Origin: an uncultured Oscillospiraceae bacterium
Lineage (GTDB): Bacteria; Bacillota; Clostridia; Oscillospirales; Acutalibacteraceae
NCBI GenBank assembly: GCA_900540295.1
Contig: UQFM01000011.1
Location: 1-36,625, forward strand
Length of the DNA: 36,625 nt
Reading direction: 5' to 3'
Shown piece by piece: positions 30,397-36,625 of this stretch (position 1 is the first letter of the stretch; every line of letters begins with the position of its first letter). Under the pieces are notes generated by a model. It saw only the letters and a program-made list of their open reading frames with translations, was not told where the DNA came from and made no database searches. Position numbers and translations under genes: made by a program.

Positions 30397-32847
30397 TTAT
30401 TTCTTTTGAAATCTGGTCATTGCGGAAGAACGCATACAGAAGCGCAGGACATTTTGTGCGGTACGCTGTAATTCGCCTAAAGTGATACCGTCGGGTTTAC
30501 CGTAGGTGGCAAGCAAGGTTTTGTCGGGCTTTTTCCTGCCTGTACGCTTACCGCCGGGCATCAGCACATCGACCTGTGCGCGGACACGGTAAGCGTTGTC
30601 GCAAAGGTTCGGGAATTCGGGACTTTTTTGCGAACGCATCCACCAGTCGGTAATCACCAAGCCGTCATAGCCCCATTCGCCGCGTAAAACCGTTGTACAT
30701 AAATCATACTGATAATGCCCGTGTACACTGTTGATTTTGTTGTACGAGGTCATAACCGTATCGGGCTTGCTTTCTTTTACACAGATTTCAAAGCCCTTTA
30801 AATAGATTTCACGAAGCGCGCGTTCCGAAAGTCGGGCGTCGTTCTGCACGCGGGCAAACTCCTGATTATTGCAGGCAAAATGCTTCGGGCAGGCGGAAAC
30901 ACCGTTTTTCTGTATTCCGCGTACTGCGGCGGCGGCAATTTTACCCGTCAGCAACGGGTCTTCGGAATAATATTCAAAATTGCGTCCGCACAAGGGATTG
31001 CGGTGAATATTGATACCGGGCGCTAACAAAACATCGGTTTCCTTCGCAAGCATTTCCGCACCGATTGCCGAAAAGACTTCTTCCACCAAGGCTTCGTCAA
31101 AAGTACAGGCAAGCAGTGTGCCGATAGGCATGAGCGAGCAACAGCTCCACAAACGAATGCCCGAAGGACCGTCGGTGGTAATTACAGGCGGTACGCCTTT
31201 TTGGCGCAAGGATTCCAGCACACCGCCGAATACGCCCGCATTGCCTGCCACGCCTAAATTGCTGTTCATGGTGTAATCGCCGCGGGAAATGGCTTCTAAT
31301 TCCGTCAAATTCAGCTGTGCCGTAAAATCCGCAAGCGAAACACTGCCGTTTTGCACATCGGATAATTTATAGCCTTTGTCGCCTGTCATCGGCGTGTCTT
31401 TCGGCAGATTCTCGGTAATTCTGCGGCGCAAGTCGTTTTTCGCCAAACGAGCCGCCTGCTTTACAGGCACGCGTGTATCGCCGCGCTCTTCTGCTTTTAT
31501 GACGGAAAACGGAACCAGCGGCGCCGCCGCTTCACAAAGCTGTTCTGTAAGTGCCGTTTCGGGGCAAGTATATGTATAGACTTCTTTTGCCTGCCGTACA
31601 TCGGTACCGAGATAAAAACGGTACGTCCCCGCCTCGGTCACATATGCGGAGCAAAATCCCGTCACTCCGCGGTCATCATAAGACGCAAGCGCGGTTTTCG
31701 GGACGGTAATCCGCAAGGTTTCACGCGCATTCGGCGCAAGTACTTTCGTTTTGGCAAAGCCCGCTAAAGCACGTGCGGGATTGCCGAGTACACCGCAGGG
31801 CTTTTCCAAATAGATTTGCACAACCTCTTTGCCGCTGTACTGTGTCCCCGTATTCTGCACGGCGCAGGTGAATTGAAATTCCGTTTCCGATTCCTCTGCC
31901 GAAAGGTATTCCACTGAAAAGTCCGTATAGGAAAGCCCGTAGCCAAACGGATACTGTACCTTATCGGGCGTGAAGGTTTCAAACCAGCGGTAGCCGACAT
32001 AAATATCCTCTGTATAGAAATTATATTCCTTATTGCCGAAGTCTGCCGATGAGGGATAATCCGTATACGTCTTTGCGACGGTATCCGTCAGCTTGCCGCA
32101 GGGCGTTACCGCGCCCGAAAGCAAATCGGCAACCGCATTGCCGCTTTCCATGCCGCCCTGCCATACAAGCAATACCGCCTGAATTTTGCCGTCAAAGCCG
32201 TCTACCCACGACAAATCCATCATACTGCCGATATTCAAAAGCACAACGGTCTTTTCAAAGTGCGACGTTACAAGCGTGAGCATCTCCTGCTCTGCGTCCG
32301 TTAAATAATAGCTGCCCTTTTCGAGTGCGTTTTCTCTGTCCTCTCCCGAAGAGCGTCCGATGGTGACAACGGCGCAGTCCGAGCAGGACGCCGCTGTGCG
32401 GACAAGCGTGCCGGTTAACGGCATATCGGGGTAATAACGCGGCCAATGGCCCCAAAAGCCGTGGTCAATCGGATTTTTTTCGCCCCAAGACGTATAGATT
32501 TCAGCGAGTGTCTCATTTACGGAAAGTGCATTGCAATTTCGAAGTCCCTCCAACAGGCTGACGGCATACGGCTTGTTCACGTCACCGCCCGAGCCGTAAC
32601 CTGTGTAAAACCAATCGGTTTGTCCCCTGCCGAACAAAGAAACGGTTGTACCGCTTTGCAGGGGCAGGATATGCCCTTCATTTTTCAACAGCACGGCGCC
32701 CTCTGCCGCCGCACGGCGCAGTAACTCGGGCATCCCCGGTGTAACGGTTTTTTCGGCGGCGTTGCGCGCGGACTCTTCTTGGGAAAGTCCGGAAAATTTG
32801 GAGACCAATTTTGTAACACTTTGCGCGATTTTATTCAGTACGGGCAT
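30397..32847 (-). CDS. Glycoside hydrolase family 3, circularly permuted (beta-glucosidase type)
   Basis: An 816-residue enzyme with the GH3 domains in reversed order: the C-terminal-type alpha/beta sandwich first (about 45-260, LLKNEGHILPL ... QGGMESGNAVADLLSG), a fibronectin-III-like domain (about 325-425, DKVQYPFGYGLSYTDF onward), and the TIM barrel last (about 500-800). The barrel contains the KHFACNNQE segment and the nucleophile Asp734 in GLVITDWW. This permuted order is known from ruminococcal beta-glucosidases. No signal peptide is seen, so it is probably cytoplasmic and acts on imported oligosaccharides. It follows the LUD gene by 16 bases. The N-terminal 40 residues look like an extra helix. 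Confidence 0.92.
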   Translation of the reverse strand: MPVLNKIAQSVTKLVSKFSGLSQEESARNAAEKTVTPGMPELLRRAAAEGAVLLKNEGHILPLQSGTTVSLFGRGQTDWFYTGYGSGGDVNKPYAVSLLEGLRNCNALSVNETLAEIYTSWGEKNPIDHGFWGHWPRYYPDMPLTGTLVRTAASCSDCAVVTIGRSSGEDRENALEKGSYYLTDAEQEMLTLVTSHFEKTVVLLNIGSMMDLSWVDGFDGKIQAVLLVWQGGMESGNAVADLLSGAVTPCGKLTDTVAKTYTDYPSSADFGNKEYNFYTEDIYVGYRWFETFTPDKVQYPFGYGLSYTDFSVEYLSAEESETEFQFTCAVQNTGTQYSGKEVVQIYLEKPCGVLGNPARALAGFAKTKVLAPNARETLRITVPKTALASYDDRGVTGFCSAYVTEAGTYRFYLGTDVRQAKEVYTYTCPETALTEQLCEAAAPLVPFSVIKAEERGDTRVPVKQAARLAKNDLRRRITENLPKDTPMTGDKGYKLSDVQNGSVSLADFTAQLNLTELEAISRGDYTMNSNLGVAGNAGVFGGVLESLRQKGVPPVITTDGPSGIRLWSCCSLMPIGTLLACTFDEALVEEVFSAIGAEMLAKETDVLLAPGINIHRNPLCGRNFEYYSEDPLLTGKIAAAAVRGIQKNGVSACPKHFACNNQEFARVQNDARLSERALREIYLKGFEICVKESKPDTVMTSYNKINSVHGHYQYDLCTTVLRGEWGYDGLVITDWWMRSQKSPEFPNLCDNAYRVRAQVDVLMPGGKRTGRKKPDKTLLATYGKPDGITLGELQRTAQNVLRFCMRSSAMTRFQKK

Positions 32848-32863
32848 ACTGCTTCTTCCTTTC

Positions 32864-33499
32864 TCAATAACCTAAGCTCTCGCCGACTAAAATCACTTTG
32901 ATGCGGTTCGGAACATGCGAACGGCGGGTAATGACGGTTTGACTGCAAATACAGTCGGACGCATAGCAATCGCCGCACGCGCCGTTTAAGGCGCACGGCG
33001 TTTTACGTCCGAGACGCGCGGCATTCGGCGGGCAGGCAACCGTTTTCACGCGCTTATAGCCGCTTTCCGCATCTTTGACAAGCTTGTTCATGCCCGCAAC
33101 CACAATGACGTTCTGCGGACCGAAAATCAAAAAGGCAAGCCGACTGCCGTTACCGTCGATATTGACCAATTCTCCGTCTAAGGTGATGGCATTGGTGCTC
33201 GTCAGAAAAAAGTCGGAAGTGCAGATTTCGCCGTATACAGCGCGCTGTTCTTCGGGCGTTTTCGCCTTGGCGCGGTCAATCAGACGGTATTCAGACGTTT
33301 GGAGCGCATCCATAATACCCGCTTCGCCCAAAGTCATAGAGCCGCCCCAGGAAACGCTTGCACCTTTCGGCATCAGTTCCAATACCTTTTGCACGGCGGC
33401 GGTTTTATCGGCACAGTAATAGCCTTCCATTTGCCGTTTTTTTAAATTTGCAATGACGGTTTTTGCCGCCTTTTCGTAGTATTCCTGCATCGGGGTCAT
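32864..33499 (-). CDS. LUD-domain (YkgG/LutC-like) protein
   Basis: A 211-residue protein with the LUD fold: SVSWGGSMTLGEAGIMDAL, FFLTSTNAITLDGELVNIDGNGSRL, IFGPQNVIVVAGMNKLV, and a C-terminal four-Cys region (CALNGACGDCYASDCIC) that could bind a metal or Fe-S cluster. Relatives take part in lactate utilisation, but this single-domain form without LutA/LutB is of unknown role. It sits between two glycoside hydrolase genes (gaps of 19 and 16 bases), an unusual setting. Confidence 0.88.
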   Translation of the reverse strand: MTPMQEYYEKAAKTVIANLKKRQMEGYYCADKTAAVQKVLELMPKGASVSWGGSMTLGEAGIMDALQTSEYRLIDRAKAKTPEEQRAVYGEICTSDFFLTSTNAITLDGELVNIDGNGSRLAFLIFGPQNVIVVAGMNKLVKDAESGYKRVKTVACPPNAARLGRKTPCALNGACGDCYASDCICSQTVITRRSHVPNRIKVILVGESLGY

Positions 33500-33518
33500 A
33501 TGTATCTCTCCTTTATTT

Positions 33519-34526
33519 TTAGAAAGCGTTTACCAAAGCCTCGTACTGCTCGTTTGTGATGGGAAGCACGGAGCCATGACGCGGGCTGAAGTCCATTGCA
33601 TAATCCTTACGCTTCAATTTACCGAAGTGTTCCATGTCCGCTGTCTGCTGTGCAAAATAACGGTGCTTGCCGTATTCGTCCATCAGCATTACCCAAGTGT
33701 CAGTACCTGTGATAGGATACATGGAACTGCCCTCCACGCCCGAGGGCGCGAGCGAAACAACGACAGGTTCACCTGTATACGGACCGTGCATTTTATCGGC
33801 AGTGACGTAAGCGATGGTTTGGTTCTCGTCATGCTTAAAATACATATAATACTTACCGTTCTGCGCGTTATAAATAATATCCGCGTCAATCGTTTGTACG
33901 CCTTCGCGAATATACAGCGGCTGCGGCGCAGAGAGGGTTTTAAAATCCGATGTATAGGCATAATACATGGCGGCAATATCATTTGCTTCGGTGGAATGCG
34001 CCCAATAGACCATGTACTGCCCTTTTTCACTGTCCCAAAGTGCCTGCGGCGCCCATGCGCGGTTGGTGGTCGAAAATGCACCGCCGAACGCGCGTATGTC
34101 GATGACCGTTTCATCCGTCCATGTAATTAAATCTGCCGATTTCCATGTAATCAGCGCATGATTGGAAGTCCAGCCTTCGGAAGCCGCCATATCTGTGCCG
34201 ATGATGTAATAAAAACCGTCCTCACCTTTTAATATGTACGGATCACGCACGGATTTTTTGCCGAGGGTTTGCGTTATCACCGCTTCATTTCCGTTCAGCG
34301 GTTCAAAGTTATAGCCGTCACGGCTGACGGCGAAATGAATCCGCTCCTCTTCGGGTGCATTCCCTACAAAATAACAAAACAGATAGCCGCCGTCTCGGCT
34401 TTCTGCGGGCTTTTCGTAACGTAATACACCCGTCTTATACAGTATATAAGACGACACCCCTGCGGCAAGCAACAGCGCACAGGAAGCGCCCGCCGCGATT
34501 TTTTGAATCCTTGAATCTTGCTTCAT
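33519..34526 (-). CDS. Membrane-anchored GH43-like glycoside hydrolase
   Basis: A 335-residue protein. Residues about 10-32 (IAAGASCALLLAAGVSSYIL) are a signal anchor, so the enzyme faces outside. The rest is a five-bladed propeller with GH43 marks: SVRDPYILKGEDGFYYIIGTD, NRAWAPQALWD, QTIDADIIYNAQNGKYYMYF with candidate Asp, and VEGSSMYPI with candidate acid Glu. Likely an arabinosidase or xylosidase; the substrate is uncertain. I place the start at the ATG at 34526, because the predicted -10 box covers the upstream ATG at 34565. First gene of the GH43-LUD-GH3 operon. Confidence 0.85.
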   Translation of the reverse strand: MKQDSRIQKIAAGASCALLLAAGVSSYILYKTGVLRYEKPAESRDGGYLFCYFVGNAPEEERIHFAVSRDGYNFEPLNGNEAVITQTLGKKSVRDPYILKGEDGFYYIIGTDMAASEGWTSNHALITWKSADLITWTDETVIDIRAFGGAFSTTNRAWAPQALWDSEKGQYMVYWAHSTEANDIAAMYYAYTSDFKTLSAPQPLYIREGVQTIDADIIYNAQNGKYYMYFKHDENQTIAYVTADKMHGPYTGEPVVVSLAPSGVEGSSMYPITGTDTWVMLMDEYGKHRYFAQQTADMEHFGKLKRKDYAMDFSPRHGSVLPITNEQYEALVNAF

Positions 34527-34560
34527 CAGAGCACACACTCCAAACCGTACAGTTTTTGTT

Positions 34561-34589
34561 AGCATATCATAAATTTACAGTTTTTTCAA
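34561..34589 (-). promoter_or_regulatory. Promoter of GH43-LUD-GH3 operon
   Basis: TTGAAA (34589-34584), 17-bp spacer, TATGCT (34566-34561). Confidence 0.65.
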
Positions 34590-34610
34590 TAAGATAAAAA
34601 GTTTCTAAAA

Positions 34611-34646
34611 AGCCGCAAACCTGTATAATGTTGCAGGTCTGCGGCT
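34611..34646 (-). terminator. Terminator of the HAD-esterase operon
   Basis: 13-bp stem with one G-U (34611-34623 with 34634-34646), 10-base loop, then TTTTTAG read leftward, just past the esterase stop. Confidence 0.85.
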
Positions 34647-34665
34647 ACGCATGCGTATTCAATTA

Positions 34666-35613
34666 TTATACCGTCAGTTTTGCCGTAAACACTTCTTGTA
34701 AAAACAGCTCTGCTTTTTGTGCGGCAGATTTGCCCGTGCCAATCTCACAGGCAAGCCCACCTGCATGCACACCGTTTATACCTGTGCAAATGTAAAGTTC
34801 ATTTTTCACCCCTGCGCGGTTGAGTGCATCGTGCAAAGCTTCGGACTCGGACAAAAGCAAATCCTTTTTTGAGCCGATGATAAAGGACGGCGGAAAATGT
34901 GCATCGGCATACGAAAACGGTGACAGCCGTTTTTGAAGAGACGAACCGTTTTCCTTGCGCAGTTCTTCAGCCGACATGCCGCAAAATGCCTGTGTAAACA
35001 TTTCCATATCGGGAAAGCCTGTATCCAGCGCACGTACAGGGTCGTAAATTCCGCTGAGCAGAACACAGGCGTCTATTTTAAAGCTGTCGGCATAGGCAAA
35101 GGGAATATCCAACAGCGAATATAATGCCTTGTGTGTCGAAACAGCGGCGGCAAGTGCGGCAAAATAACCGCCTGCCGATTCCCCTGCAATGACAACTCGA
35201 CCCGTATCAATTCCGTATTCCTCAGCATTTTGGAGCACATACGCAATGCCTTTGAAAATCTGCCGTATATGTTCCGGGTGCGTAGCATCCAGCGCATAAT
35301 CATACCCGATATTTGCACAGACATAGCCCTTATTTGCCCAATAGCGGCAATAAAATTTACGCGCCTGCCGAAAGCCCGACACCCAGCCGCCGCCATGGAT
35401 GTAGATAAACAGCGGCTTCTTAGCTGTACAGTCCGACTTACTTTGAATAATATCCAGAAAAGTACGTTTTCCTCTGCAATCGTACTGTATGTTGTTGATT
35501 TCGGACATATTTGCATATCGTTTATGCAGCAACAGATAAAGCCCGCGTTCCAACAGATTTTGTTTATACATGGAACGGGTAATCTGTTTCTTTAGACTGT
35601 TTGAATATTCCAT
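34666..35613 (-). CDS. Alpha/beta hydrolase esterase (HGGG type)
   Basis: A 315-residue carboxylesterase-like protein of the hormone-sensitive-lipase group: oxyanion loop HGGGW (73-77), NIGYDYALDATHP, nucleophile elbow GESAGG (Ser146), a likely Asp in IIGSKKDLLLSES and His in GVHAGG. No signal peptide is seen. The frame is open for 58 more codons, into the HAD gene, but AGAGGAAGAAT lies before the ATG at 35613. Possible substrates are acetylated sugars, given the nearby glycosidases, but nothing in the sequence proves this. Confidence 0.9.
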   Translation of the reverse strand: MEYSNSLKKQITRSMYKQNLLERGLYLLLHKRYANMSEINNIQYDCRGKRTFLDIIQSKSDCTAKKPLFIYIHGGGWVSGFRQARKFYCRYWANKGYVCANIGYDYALDATHPEHIRQIFKGIAYVLQNAEEYGIDTGRVVIAGESAGGYFAALAAAVSTHKALYSLLDIPFAYADSFKIDACVLLSGIYDPVRALDTGFPDMEMFTQAFCGMSAEELRKENGSSLQKRLSPFSYADAHFPPSFIIGSKKDLLLSESEALHDALNRAGVKNELYICTGINGVHAGGLACEIGTGKSAAQKAELFLQEVFTAKLTV

Positions 35614-35677
35614 ATTCTTCCTCTCCGAAACATTAAATTTAATATATAGCCTTATAACGGCTGACCGCACAGCAAAA

Positions 35678-36499
35678 TCAAAGCGCAAATTTACGAAGTG
35701 CCAGCCCCACGCCGTTGGCATTATTCGAGACAGTGATGCAGTCCGCCGCATTTTTGGCAGGCAGCTGTGCATTTTCCATTGCAACACCCAGTCCGACAGC
35801 GGAGAGCATGGTCACATCGTTAAATCCGTCGCCGCAAGCCATGGTTGCTTCGCGGTCAATCTGCAGCAGATTTGCCAATTCCAAAACAGCCGTCCCCTTG
35901 TCGCAGCCGCGCGCCGTGATTTCCAAATAAAACGGCTCGGAGCGAAATACGGTAACGGGAAGCCCGCACAGCATATTTCGCAACCGTATTTCCGCCTCGC
36001 CTAAACAATCGGGTTCACCTGTAATTAAAAACTTGGGCGTCGGATAGGTAAGTTCCTTCTGCAAATCGGGAACGCGCTCTACGGTTAATCGGTTAATAGA
36101 CGTTTCTGTCAGGAAATAGCGGTCAACCGCTTTTTGTGTAACGGCTATATCCTGTTCTTTGTAAGCCGTCAAGGGTAAATGCAGTTGTTCCGCCGCTTCA
36201 AAAATCAGAGGATAACAAGACGGCGAAATATTTTTTTCTAAGACGGTTTTATCGGTTTGCGCATTTATAACCCGCGCACCGTTATAGGAGATAACATATC
36301 CGCCGAGGTCTGCCAAATCTAATTCTTTCGTATAGCGCAAAATGCCGCGTGTCGGACGTCCCGACGCCAGCACGAATATACCGCCTGACCGAACAAACCA
36401 ATGAATATCCGCTTTGGTCTGCGGCAAAAGCACTTTATCGTCGGTCACCAATGTTCCGTCTATATCCACCGCGCACAGTTTTCTTTTCAAAAAAAACAC
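35678..36499 (-). CDS. HAD-superfamily (Cof-type) phosphatase
   Basis: A 273-residue Cof/IIB-type HAD hydrolase, typically a sugar-phosphate or cofactor phosphatase. Motif I VDIDGTL (nucleophile D12, D14), motif II LASGRPTRG, the cap domain about 85-190, motif III Lys near PTPKFLIT/CDKGTAVLEL, motif IV GDGFNDVTML. Start is either GTG 36499 or TTG 36490 (giving LKRKLCAVDIDGT); GGGG lies between suitable distances for either. It is the first gene of a two-gene unit with the esterase, 64 bases apart. Confidence 0.9.
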   Translation of the reverse strand: MFFLKRKLCAVDIDGTLVTDDKVLLPQTKADIHWFVRSGGIFVLASGRPTRGILRYTKELDLADLGGYVISYNGARVINAQTDKTVLEKNISPSCYPLIFEAAEQLHLPLTAYKEQDIAVTQKAVDRYFLTETSINRLTVERVPDLQKELTYPTPKFLITGEPDCLGEAEIRLRNMLCGLPVTVFRSEPFYLEITARGCDKGTAVLELANLLQIDREATMACGDGFNDVTMLSAVGLGVAMENAQLPAKNAADCITVSNNANGVGLALRKFAL

Positions 36500-36526
36500 C
36501 CCGTTTTCCTACAGGTTCTTCGCAAT

Positions 36527-36556
36527 ATTGTAACGAATTTTATCCCCTTTCGTCAA
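36527..36556 (-). promoter_or_regulatory. Promoter of the HAD-esterase unit
   Basis: TTGACG (36556-36551), 18-bp spacer, TACAAT (36532-36527), about 30 bases before the HAD start. Confidence 0.65.
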
Positions 36557-36576
36557 TGCGGGAAATTGCAGAGAAA

Positions 36577-36625
36577 CTGTCTCTTATACACATCTCCGAG
36601 CCCACGAGACCGATCAGTATCTCGT
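36577..36625 (-). other. Untrimmed Nextera (Tn5) i7 adapter, reverse complement
   Basis: Tn5 mosaic end (36577-36595), Nextera primer segment (36596-36610), index CGATCAGT (36611-36618) and the start of P7 (36619-36625). Same library index as at the left end, inverted. Confidence 0.98.

Noticed and set aside
48..36576. tRNA or rRNA genes
   Set aside because: I saw no cloverleaf with a TTCGA-type T-loop and acceptor stem, and no rRNA-like segments.
1..36625. Terminal inverted repeats suggesting a 36-kb composite transposon
   Set aside because: The repeats are sequencing adapter including flow-cell and index bases; there is no transposase gene in the window.

Overview
The window looks like one contig from a low-to-moderate GC, strictly anaerobic, fermentative Firmicute of the class Clostridia, most likely Ruminococcaceae/Oscillospiraceae from a gut. 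Supporting signs are [FeFe] hydrogenases, AdhE and Rex, dockerin repeats, a circularly permuted GH3 and a GH43 enzyme, an M-box ahead of mgtE, and consensus Firmicute promoters and Shine-Dalgarno sites. Both ends (1-47 and 36577-36625) are untrimmed Nextera/Tn5 sequencing adapter carrying the same i7 index. The biological sequence is therefore about 48-36576, and the terminal inverted repeat is an artefact.

Layout: 94-1116, AT-rich VanZ-like membrane protein running in frame into a secreted domain. 1160-3623, sulfide-assimilation operon metY-cysK with its own promoter, an operator-like inverted repeat and a Cys-containing leader peptide. 3700-5068, XRE regulator divergent from a zinc-ribbon/TM2 protein and a DUF4352-like protein. 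5206-7422, a CNNM/CorC transporter behind a structured leader with terminator, flanked by two dockerin tails. 7430-7870, repeat mosaic. 7936-11422, yceD-rpmF and DUF512-der. 11506-14615, pgi with a small P-loop protein, then dacF. 14717-16699, ligA, the only large plus-strand gene in the right-hand 30 kb. 16792-17217, GNAT acetyltransferase. 17277-25986, a seven-gene minus-strand operon: rex, adhE, APH-like kinase, [2Fe-2S] protein, group C sensory [FeFe] hydrogenase with PAS domain, SpoIIE-type phosphatase, group B [FeFe] hydrogenase. 26297-28225, P-loop kinase and alpha/beta hydrolase set between repeat mosaics. 28232-30032, mgtE behind an M-box riboswitch and a proline/aspartate-containing leader ORF. 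30397-34589, GH43, LUD protein and GH3. 34666-36556, HAD phosphatase and esterase.

How the genes work together: the rex operon joins NADH sensing (Rex, two operators at its promoter), NADH disposal to ethanol (AdhE), and a predicted H2/redox-sensing relay (hydrogenase-PAS protein plus PP2C-type phosphatase) with a second hydrogenase, all on one predicted transcript. mgtE and the CorC/CNNM gene form a magnesium-homeostasis pair, each with its own structured RNA leader. The metY leader peptide and the mgtE leader peptide are the two best candidates for undescribed translation-based switches here, and the corC leader is the best candidate for an unrecognised riboswitch.
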